Shown here in pieces: positions 1 through 5,105 of a stretch of 6,920 bases of DNA. The position numbers and the translations under genes are program-made. The DNA is from Candidatus Gastranaerophilales bacterium HUM_12 (GTDB lineage: Bacteria > Cyanobacteriota > Vampirovibrionia > Gastranaerophilales > Gastranaerophilaceae): the NCBI GenBank assembly GCA_002102825.1, contig DABJ01000013.1, positions 2,048 through 8,967 on the forward strand, in the 5' to 3' direction. The notes under the pieces were generated by a model, which was not told the DNA's origin, did not search any database, and saw only the letters and a program-made list of their open reading frames with translations. Positions within the stretch are counted from its first letter, which is position 1. Each line of letters opens with the position of its first letter.

Positions 1-712
1 ACGCTCTTCCGTGATGAGCTGCAATCATCTTAGCAACTTTTTTAAACCCCGCATTCATACAAATGCAAAAACCGTACTGAGAATGAGAAATCCATTCTTC
101 TCTAAAGTTTGGAGCATAATCAATCAAACCGGTTTCAGTATCAATTGTGTATTCAAAAATTTTGCCAAAATCATGCAACAAACAAGCGGCATAAATTTCG
201 TCTTCATTTGCTTTATAAGAAAAAGATGCCATATTTAATTCTGCAAACTCGACACATTCAACAGTGTGAACCAAAAGACCTCCAACATAGTTGTGGTGCA
301 TCAATTTAGCAGCAGGCATAATTTTGAATGTATCTGCATTTTTTTCAAACAATTCTGAAACAAACAAATGAAGTTTTTCATCTTTTATTTTTGAAATATA
401 TGATTGCAATTTTGTCCAATATTGTTCAATTTCTTGCTTTTCAAGTCCCAATTTTGCTTCTTTGATTAACTCAAGAGCTGAAACTAAACAATTGTTGTAT
501 TTTTCATTGAAACTTGCAGAAACAATTCTAACCAAATTTCCAGTTCTAAAAATTTTACTATCAAATCTATTCAATGTTTCTTCCCAAAGAATACAATTCA
601 ATAAAGTATTATCAACAGTATTTTTCAACTGTAATTTTCCCATTTTTGAACCGGCTTTTGTATCTCCGATTGAAAAAACAACAACTTCGTAAGTATCTTC
701 TGTATTGAACAT
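1..712 (-). CDS. yhaM: YhaM-family 3'-5' exoribonuclease (OB fold + HD domain), 3' part beyond the window
   Basis: This open frame starts at an ATG (712-710) and runs off the left edge without a stop, giving 237 visible residues; B. subtilis YhaM has about 314. An AAAGG Shine-Dalgarno lies 9 bases upstream of the ATG. Residues about 1-80 look like an OB-type nucleic-acid-binding fold, a helical linker follows, and an HD phosphohydrolase domain begins near 135. Its metal-binding pattern is visible: HH at 139-140 (HHNYVGGLLVHT), HD at 180-181 in LLHDFGK, H210, and HH at 233-234 in AAHHGR. In characterised YhaM proteins this architecture removes nucleotides from the 3' end of RNA, and also ssDNA, in a metal-dependent way in the cytoplasm. 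It begins 19 bases after the ilvC stop on the same strand, so it is probably co-transcribed with ilvC. Fold and HD motif are clear; the exact nuclease activity is inferred from family resemblance. Another OB-HD nucleotide hydrolase is the main alternative. Confidence 0.8.
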   Translation of the reverse strand, partial: MFNTEDTYEVVVFSIGDTKAGSKMGKLQLKNTVDNTLLNCILWEETLNRFDSKIFRTGNLVRIVSASFNEKYNNCLVSALELIKEAKLGLEKQEIEQYWTKLQSYISKIKDEKLHLFVSELFEKNADTFKIMPAAKLMHHNYVGGLLVHTVECVEFAELNMASFSYKANEDEIYAACLLHDFGKIFEYTIDTETGLIDYAPNFREEWISHSQYGFCICMNAGFKKVAKMIAAHHGRA

Positions 713-731
713 TTTTTATTCCTTTATTAAA

Positions 732-1757
732 CTAATTTTTATCTCTGTCAATGATTTTGTCATCGTGCCCCCAAACGAAAGATTCGCGAATTTCTTCGCC
801 AATTTTTTCAATTGGGTGAGATGCATTCTCTTCTCTCAATTTATTGAATACTTTACAACCGGAGCTCATTTCAGTTGTGAATTCTTCTGCAAATTTGCCA
901 GATTGAATATCTTTTAAAATTTCTCGCATTGCATTTTTAGAAGATTCTCCAATAACCTTTGGTCCTCTTGTCATATCACCGTATTCGGCAGTATTAGAAA
1001 TTGAATATCTCATATCTGCAAGTCCCCCTTGGTTTACAAGGTCAATAATCAATTTCATTTCGTGAAGGACTTCAAAATATGCCATATATGGAGAATATCC
1101 AGCTTCGGTAAGAACTTCAAAACCGGCTTTCATCAAGGCAGAAACACCACCACAAATTACGGCTTGTTCTCCAAACAAATCTGTTTCAGTTTCTTCTTTG
1201 AATGTTGTTTCAATAATTCCGGCTCTACCTGCTCCAATAGCAGAAGCATAAGACAATGAAACATCTTTTGAATCTCCTGATGGATCTTGATAAACTGCGA
1301 TTAAAGATGGAACACCCTTACCCTCAACATATTGACTTCTTACCGTATGTCCAGGACCTTTTGGAGCAACCATAATTACGTTGATATCACTAGGTGCAAC
1401 AATTTTTTTGTAGTGGATATTAAATCCGTGAGAAAACATCAAATACTGACCTGAATGCATATTTGGTTTAATTTGTTTTTCATAAACATCGGCTTGCAAC
1501 TCATCAGGAATTAGGATTTGAACAATATCAGCCCATTTTACGGCTTCTTCAATTGTCATTGTTTTAAATCCGTATTTTTTTGCTTTTGTATCTGATTTTC
1601 CACCTAATCTTAAACCTAAAACAACATCACAACCTGAATCTTTAAGATTCATAGATTGTCCGTAACCTTGTGAACCAAAACCAATAACTGCTATTTTTTT
1701 TGATTTAATTAAGTCTTGATTAATGTCTTTGTCAAGATAAATTTTAAGATTATCCAT
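732..1757 (-). CDS. ilvC: Ketol-acid reductoisomerase, class I (short form)
   Basis: The enzyme carries out the Mg-dependent alkyl migration and NAD(P)H reduction of acetolactate or acetohydroxybutyrate, the second common step of valine, leucine and isoleucine synthesis. The 341 residues match the usual class I length. The N-terminal Rossmann domain has GFGSQGYGQ at 26-34. The knotted C-terminal domain carries the expected catalytic residues: H110 (FSHGFNI), K133 (APKGPGH), D193 and E197 (ETDLFGEQ), E229 and E233 (YFEVLHE) and S254 (SISN). I chose the ATG at 1757-1755, not the in-frame GTG two codons upstream, because the GAGG ribosome site (1766-1763) sits 5 bases before the ATG and would directly abut the GTG. 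The cofactor loop (R50-L-G-G-K-S-D56) departs from the more usual R-x-G-S-x-S. Neither ilvB/ilvN nor ilvD is in the window. yhaM follows after 19 bases. Confidence 0.97.
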   Translation of the reverse strand: MDNLKIYLDKDINQDLIKSKKIAVIGFGSQGYGQSMNLKDSGCDVVLGLRLGGKSDTKAKKYGFKTMTIEEAVKWADIVQILIPDELQADVYEKQIKPNMHSGQYLMFSHGFNIHYKKIVAPSDINVIMVAPKGPGHTVRSQYVEGKGVPSLIAVYQDPSGDSKDVSLSYASAIGAGRAGIIETTFKEETETDLFGEQAVICGGVSALMKAGFEVLTEAGYSPYMAYFEVLHEMKLIIDLVNQGGLADMRYSISNTAEYGDMTRGPKVIGESSKNAMREILKDIQSGKFAEEFTTEMSSGCKVFNKLREENASHPIEKIGEEIRESFVWGHDDKIIDRDKN

Positions 1758-1759
1758 AT

Positions 1760-1766
1760 CCACCTC
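1760..1766 (-). promoter_or_regulatory. Ribosome binding site that fixes the ilvC start
   Basis: On the minus strand the sequence reads GAGGTGG, then two bases, then the ATG at 1757. The core GAGG is 5 bases from that ATG, a workable spacing. For the in-frame GTG at 1763-1761 the same element would overlap the start codon, so the longer 343-residue form is unlikely. Confidence 0.75.
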
Positions 1767-1790
1767 GATTTCTTTTTTCTATCCACACAT

Positions 1791-1819
1791 ACTAGCACGA
1801 AGAGATTTTTAATGCTAGT
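1791..1819. repeat. Perfect 7-bp inverted repeat in the ilvC upstream region
   Basis: ACTAGCA at 1791-1797 is the reverse complement of TGCTAGT at 1813-1819, with a 15-base spacer. It lies 34-62 bases upstream of the ilvC ATG. No T-run follows on the minus strand, so it is not a rho-independent terminator for the upstream gshB-like gene. An operator or a 5'-leader hairpin is possible. I see no branched-chain-rich leader peptide and no T-box signature in the gap. The 1813-1825 half recurs almost identically at 5741-5753. Confidence 0.5.
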
Positions 1820-1865
1820 GATATTTATTAATTATTCGGAGTGAAAGAATCTTTATATTAGACTA

Positions 1866-2837
1866 CTATTTAGCTACAGCCATTTTAGATTGAATGGTAT
1901 TTATAATATAATCAGCAATTTTATCTTCCAAATGACAACCAAAATGATTATTAATTTCTTTAATAAAATAACAAGGACTTGTCACGTTTACCTCTATAAT
2001 TTTTCCATCAATAACATCTAGACCTGCCATATAAATTCCCATTGATGTTAATTTTTTAGCAACAGGTTTAAAGGCTTCTTTTTCAGAGTCTGTTAAAATA
2101 GCTTTATGAATATTTTTGTCAGAATGTTCACAGAATTTGAAATCATTATTGCTTGGTGTTTTTTGAACACAATAATCCAAAACCTCTTCCCCTAAAAACA
2201 ACACTCGTTTATCTCCATAAACAGCTTTTGAAATATATTTTTGAACCATTATCATATTTTTACCGTTCTTAGTCATAGAATTTATAATAACAGCGGTGTT
2301 TTTATCCCCGTGTTTTAAATACATAACACCACCGCCAAAACATTGATTTAACGGTTTTAAAATTATTTCTTCATTTTCATTTAAGAATTCTATAATATCA
2401 GAAAAACTTGATGTTACAATATTTTTAGGCATCAAATCATTGAACATAACTGCATGTAATTTTTCGTTAAAATTACGAACTTCAGTTGTATCATTCATAA
2501 TAAAAGTTTTTTCTCTATCAACAAAATCAAAAACATAAGTTGCATTGATGTAATCCAAATCAACCGGAGGGTCAGGTCTGAACATTACGAGATTGAAATC
2601 TTCAATTTTCTTTTCTGTTAAGTTTTCTTTATCATAAAAAATATTGTTATCTTTAACAAAAGACTTATAACAAGAGGTATAAGCAATTGCGGATTTAAGT
2701 TTCAACATATCAATCGTTGTAATCCAAACATCACAACCTCTTTCAAGCAAACTTTTTATTATCCAAAAATTGGTTACTAAATTATTAAACTCAAAATATT
2801 TTAACTCTAATCTATCAATTACAAATAAAACTTTCAT
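1866..2837 (-). CDS. gshB: Glutathione synthetase-family (GshB-like) ATP-grasp ligase
   Basis: Glutathione synthetase joins gamma-glutamylcysteine and glycine with ATP in the cytoplasm. The 323 residues are close to the E. coli GshB length (about 316). In order I see: an N-terminal preATP-grasp segment starting KVLFVIDRL; RPDPPVDLDYINATYV (87-102), the family's conserved DPP..D..YI.ATY block; RNFNEKLHA (121-129); the ATP-grasp core IILKPLNQCFGGG (158-170); YGDKRVLF (207-214); and the C-terminal metal-binding block GLDVI...IIEVNVTSP (272-288). An AGAGG ribosome site lies 5 bases before the ATG. From memory of the E. coli protein, the mobile lid over the active site (consensus ending NLAAGGR) aligns without a gap to about residues 227-242 here, but its glycine-rich, arginine-bearing sequence is lost. 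The family is certain; glutathione as product is less so. No gshA is visible. Confidence 0.85.
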   Translation of the reverse strand: MKVLFVIDRLELKYFEFNNLVTNFWIIKSLLERGCDVWITTIDMLKLKSAIAYTSCYKSFVKDNNIFYDKENLTEKKIEDFNLVMFRPDPPVDLDYINATYVFDFVDREKTFIMNDTTEVRNFNEKLHAVMFNDLMPKNIVTSSFSDIIEFLNENEEIILKPLNQCFGGGVMYLKHGDKNTAVIINSMTKNGKNMIMVQKYISKAVYGDKRVLFLGEEVLDYCVQKTPSNNDFKFCEHSDKNIHKAILTDSEKEAFKPVAKKLTSMGIYMAGLDVIDGKIIEVNVTSPCYFIKEINNHFGCHLEDKIADYIINTIQSKMAVAK

Positions 2838-2865
2838 AAAAACCTCTTTGATAATAATCGAAGAA

Positions 2866-2893
2866 ACAGGTCAACTTTTAAATGCCGACCTGT
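2866..2893 (-). terminator. Inverted repeat between the UPF0173 gene and the gshB-like gene; weak terminator or leader hairpin
   Basis: ACAGGTC (2866-2872) pairs perfectly with GACCTGT (2887-2893) across a 14-base loop. Read on the minus strand, the stem ends 9 bases after the UPF0173 stop and is followed by TTTCTT, a poor T-tract, so termination would be leaky. The downstream arm also contains TTGACC, a 5/6 match to a -35 box (2874-2869), with only a weak TATCAA at 15-bp spacing. The repeat could therefore be an operator or leader element for the gshB-like gene instead. Confidence 0.4.
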
Positions 2894-2902
2894 ATAATAT
2901 TG

Positions 2903-3568
2903 TTATTTAATTTCTGCAGGATTTAAAATTTGACAAGCTGTATTTCCATAAGCAATAAGGTTGGCAAACCTTTGCAAATCTGCTTGAATTTCAGGGTAAG
3001 TGTTATAATGCATAGGAATAACTGTTCTTACACCTAACCATTTTGCAGCCATTGCAGCATGTTCAACGTCCATTGTATAATTCCCGCCAATTGGTAAAAG
3101 TGCAATTTGTGGAGCATACAATTCTTTGATAGTCTTCATTTCAGAAGATAAACAAGTGTCGCCTGCGTGATAAATCCTTACACCATCAATATCAAACAAA
3201 ATACTTGCTGCATTCCCACCATAACTTCCATCTGGCAATGAACTAGAATGAAATGCTGGCAAGAAAACGGCTCTTCCCCAAGAATAATTAATCCAAGACC
3301 CCAATCCTACAGGTTTTACCTTAACTCCTTGAGCTTTGCAATAATTTGCAAGTTCAAAAACTGCAGTAATTTCAATATCTTTTTCTCTTGCAATTTCAAT
3401 AGCTTCACCTAAATGATCACCATGAGCGTGAGTTAGCAAAATATCTGTAATCGGTTCTTCGTGCCAATTGAATTTTTCATTAGTTGAAACTAAAGGATCA
3501 ACCAATACAGCCTTATCTTCTTTTTTGAATTCAAAAGCACTGTGTCCAATGTATTTTAAATCTACCAT
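2903..3568 (-). CDS. UPF0173-family metal-dependent hydrolase (metallo-beta-lactamase fold)
   Basis: This 221-residue protein has the usual length and motifs of the UPF0173/YtkL family. Visible are the opening KYIGHSAFEF (5-14), where the family has a conserved GHS; the metal-binding signature THAHGDH (46-52: H47, H49, D51, H52); FHSSS around H107; YHAGDT (133-138) with D137; and PMHYNT (185-190) with H187. Together these supply the ligands of a dinuclear metal site. The family's physiological substrate is not generally established, so I give no specific function. It has no signal peptide or membrane segment and should be cytoplasmic. A GAGAGG ribosome site is 9 bases before the ATG. It is the first of four minus-strand genes and starts 75 bases from the divergent ribD. 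A perfect TATAAT on the minus strand (3633-3628) could be its -10 box, leaving a leader of roughly 50 bases. Confidence 0.92.
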   Translation of the reverse strand: MVDLKYIGHSAFEFKKEDKAVLVDPLVSTNEKFNWHEEPITDILLTHAHGDHLGEAIEIAREKDIEITAVFELANYCKAQGVKVKPVGLGSWINYSWGRAVFLPAFHSSSLPDGSYGGNAASILFDIDGVRIYHAGDTCLSSEMKTIKELYAPQIALLPIGGNYTMDVEHAAMAAKWLGVRTVIPMHYNTYPEIQADLQRFANLIAYGNTACQILNPAEIK

Positions 3569-3627
3569 ATCTAAAGACCTCTCTACTTTTTATGTCAATA
3601 TTTATCTATTTCAATTTATCATAATTT

Positions 3628-3635
3628 ATTATAAA
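3628..3635. promoter_or_regulatory. Overlapping divergent -10-like boxes (UPF0173 gene on minus, ribD on plus)
   Basis: On the minus strand 3633-3628 reads TATAAT, a perfect -10 hexamer for the UPF0173 gene. On the plus strand 3630-3635 reads TATAAA, a 5/6 match for ribD. A second plus-strand candidate, CATAAT (5/6), is at 3620-3625. No good -35 lies at 16-18 bp spacing for any of them. The region is nearly all A and T, so chance matches are likely. Confidence 0.35.
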
Positions 3636-3643
3636 ATACAAAT

Positions 3644-4684
3644 ATGAAACAATATGATTTATTGATGAAAAAATGTATAGAATTGGCAAAACAGGCTCAA
3701 GGCGAAACTTCTCCAAATCCACTTGTTGGGTGCATTGTATTGAACGATATAGGTGAAATTATCTCAACAGGTTATCACAAAAAATATGGCGAAAATCACG
3801 CAGAACGAGATGCGCTATTAAAACTTGATGATGCTAAAAATTGTACATTAATCGTAAATCTTGAACCTTGTTCTCATTATGGCAAGACACCGCCATGTGC
3901 TGATTTGATTATTGAAAAAGGGGTAAAACGTGTTATTTACGGAATGAAAGATGTTAACCCGATTGTTGCGGGTAATGGCTTAAAAAAACTGATTGATGCA
4001 GGAATTGAAGTTATCGGACCAATTCTAGAAGACGAATGTAGAAAATTAAACGAAATTTTCATCAAAAATCAAGTTAAACATAAAACTTTTGTAGCATTAA
4101 AAACCGCAACAACAATAGATGGAAAAATTGCAACTTCAACTAATGATTCCAAATGGATAACATCTGACTTAGCAAGAGAAGAAGTTCGCAATATCAGGAA
4201 ACGATACGATGCAATTCTTACATCATCTTCAACTATTTTAGCTGATAATCCGACAATGGAACATAAATGCAAAGTTATTTTGGATAGGAAATTAAAAACG
4301 AATTCCCAAATGACAATTTACAAACAAGGAAAGATTTTTGTATTCCATTCATTAAAAAATCAATCAAGCTTATCAAATAATAATCTTCAGTATATTTACA
4401 CCCCAATCGTAAATAACAAACTTGATATAGAGTTTATTTTAGAAGAGTTATATAAACGGGGTATTATGAGTGTTTTAATTGAAGCAGGCGGTAAATTAAA
4501 CGGAAGCTTTTTGCCGTATATTGATAGACTTTACCACTTTGTGGCACCAAAAATTTTGGGCGACAATAACGGAAAGTCTTGCTTTTATGGAAAAGAAGTT
4601 GAAAAAATATCAAATTGCACAAATTTAAATTTTGAAAGTGTAGAACTTTTCCCCCCAGATATTCTTGTAAATTATGTAAAATAA
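3644..4684 (+). CDS. ribD: Bifunctional riboflavin biosynthesis protein RibD (deaminase/reductase)
   Basis: RibD deaminates 2,5-diamino-6-ribosylamino-4-pyrimidinone 5'-phosphate and then reduces the ribosyl side chain with NADPH, steps two and three from GTP to riboflavin. The 346 residues match the fused bacterial form. The N-terminal cytidine-deaminase-like domain has TSPNPLVGC (22-30), HAE at 52-54 (zinc ligand H52, catalytic E54) and PCSHYGKTPPC (75-85, zinc ligands C76 and C85). The reductase domain starts near 147: ALKTATTIDGKIA (151-163), SKWIT (169-173), ILADNP (198-203) and LIEAGGKLNGSFL (278-290). No Shine-Dalgarno precedes this ATG. The second Met (residue 8) has none either and would shorten the conserved N-terminal helix, so the first ATG is kept. 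No other rib genes are adjacent. A terminator follows directly, so this looks monocistronic. Confidence 0.97.
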   Translation: MKQYDLLMKKCIELAKQAQGETSPNPLVGCIVLNDIGEIISTGYHKKYGENHAERDALLKLDDAKNCTLIVNLEPCSHYGKTPPCADLIIEKGVKRVIYGMKDVNPIVAGNGLKKLIDAGIEVIGPILEDECRKLNEIFIKNQVKHKTFVALKTATTIDGKIATSTNDSKWITSDLAREEVRNIRKRYDAILTSSSTILADNPTMEHKCKVILDRKLKTNSQMTIYKQGKIFVFHSLKNQSSLSNNNLQYIYTPIVNNKLDIEFILEELYKRGIMSVLIEAGGKLNGSFLPYIDRLYHFVAPKILGDNNGKSCFYGKEVEKISNCTNLNFESVELFPPDILVNYVK

Positions 4685-4693
4685 GACAAAAAA

Positions 4694-4729
4694 AAACCCT
4701 TTCTTTCGAAAGAGTTTGGAATTTTTTTT
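4694..4729 (+). terminator. Rho-independent terminator of ribD
   Basis: The hairpin begins 10 bases after the ribD stop. CTTTC (4699-4703) pairs with GAAAG (4708-4712) around a TTTC loop. After one C/A mismatch the stem continues with AAAC (4694-4697) to GTTT (4714-4717). A run of eight T follows at 4722-4729. An A-run lies upstream of the stem, so weak termination in the other direction is also possible. Confidence 0.8.
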
Positions 4730-4740
4730 CAATTCCTCGT

Positions 4741-4770
4741 GTGTAGAAGGTTAGTGTGTAGTAGGTAGTG
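4741..4770. repeat. Two imperfect G-rich direct repeats
   Basis: GTGTAGAAGGTTAGT (4741-4755) is followed at once by GTGTAGTAGGTAGT (4756-4769), which differs by one substitution and one deleted T. This is one of the few G-rich stretches in a very AT-rich gap. It directly precedes a perfect TATAAT at 4771-4776. No function can be assigned. Confidence 0.5.
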
Positions 4771-4826
4771 TATAATTTATGTCTCGTGTTTATTTAATCT
4801 TTTTTATTGTTTGCTTATCGCTTACA

Positions 4827-4856
4827 TTTATATAAAGTATTTTTAGAGTATATAAT
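4827..4856 (+). promoter_or_regulatory. Candidate sigma-70-type promoter in the ribD downstream gap
   Basis: TTTATA at 4827-4832 (4/6 to TTGACA) and TATAAT at 4851-4856 (6/6) are separated by 18 bases. Predicted transcription would begin near 4863 and read rightward through the small ORF at 4931-4981. In such AT-rich sequence a match of this quality can arise by chance. Confidence 0.3.
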
Positions 4857-4930
4857 TGCTATATCTTTTTTATTTTGTTACATAACTTAATATTTCAAAT
4901 TTTTATATAGAACGCAGAAAGGGAACAAAT

Positions 4931-4981
4931 GTGGTTACGTGCATAGCACCTTTTTGCATCAAAGTCAAAAAGAAAAAATAA
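4931..4981 (+). CDS. Doubtful 16-codon small ORF
   Basis: A GTG start gives M(V)VTCIAPFCIKVKKKK and a TAA stop. AAAGG at 4918-4922 is 8 bases upstream, and a promoter-like pair lies at 4827-4856. The peptide has two cysteines five residues apart and a tail of four lysines. Against it: an overlapping ATG (4929) gives only five codons, the minus strand here also shows an AAGG-preceded short ORF, and a run of A explains the lysines. I do not recognise it, and a non-coding stretch is the more likely reading. Confidence 0.15.
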   Translation: MVTCIAPFCIKVKKKK

Positions 4982-5043
4982 ACAAAGATTGTTATAAAAT
5001 TCACAACGACGTACTAAAAGAATTAATAACTTGATTAACCAAC

Positions 5044-5073
5044 AAAAAAGAGAACCTTATTGCTAAGATTCTC
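5044..5073 (-). terminator. Rho-independent terminator of the 191-residue gene
   Basis: Read on the minus strand, GAGAATCTTA pairs with TAAGGTTCTC: ten base pairs including one G-U, closed by a GCAA (GNRA) tetraloop. Six T follow at once (complement of 5044-5049). It begins 33 bases after the stop codon of the gene at 5106-5681. This is the cleanest terminator in the window and marks that gene as the end of its transcript. Confidence 0.88.
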
Positions 5074-5105
5074 CCTTTGTTTATTTAATGTTATCCATTA
5101 TTAGG

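Larger units (their letters stand above)
4730..5043. other. Intergenic stretch with no confident gene
   Basis: This is the non-coding part between the ribD terminator and the terminator of the 191-residue gene. It is strongly AT-rich and holds the GTGTAG repeats, two perfect TATAAT hexamers (4771-4776 and 4851-4856) and very short ORFs only. I find no tRNA, SRP RNA, tmRNA, RNase P RNA or 6S-like signature by eye, and no fragment of a longer protein in any frame. A small RNA or microprotein cannot be excluded. Confidence 0.6.

Noticed and set aside
11..692. Plus-strand ORFs of 66-76 codons
   Set aside because: They are shadows of the minus-strand yhaM-like gene, whose HD and OB features and ribosome site are clear; they lack ribosome sites and recognisable content.
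705..1259. Plus-strand ORFs opposite ilvC
   Set aside because: They lie antisense to an unambiguous ilvC with all catalytic residues.
1758..1763. GTG start for ilvC, two codons upstream of the ATG
   Set aside because: The Shine-Dalgarno GAGG abuts this codon, leaving no spacing; the ATG at 1757 has a 5-base spacer.
1818..1846. ilvC promoter TTTCAC-17-TATCAC on the minus strand
   Set aside because: Spacing is right, but the -35 matches consensus in only two positions and the -10 is weak; not enough to annotate.
3593..3598. Perfect TTGACA on the minus strand upstream of the UPF0173 gene
   Set aside because: The -10 would fall at or beyond the ribosome site and transcription would start past the ATG at 3568, so it cannot serve this start codon.
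4069..4272. Minus-strand 67-codon ORF
   Set aside because: It is antisense to the conserved RibD reductase domain and has no supporting signal.
4936..4955. GTGC-ATA-GCAC hairpin followed by five T as a terminator
   Set aside because: The stem is only four base pairs with a bulge needed to extend it; too weak to call.
4904..4959. Minus-strand short ORFs of 13-18 codons (from 4944 or 4959)
   Set aside because: Too short, with no terminator or promoter of their own. The AAGG upstream of the 4944 start shows how easily ribosome-site-like sequence arises here.
4685..5105. Known structural RNA (SRP RNA, tmRNA, 6S, RNase P, tRNA) in the gap
   Set aside because: None of the conserved sequence cores of these RNAs is visible on either strand; a covariance-model scan would settle it.
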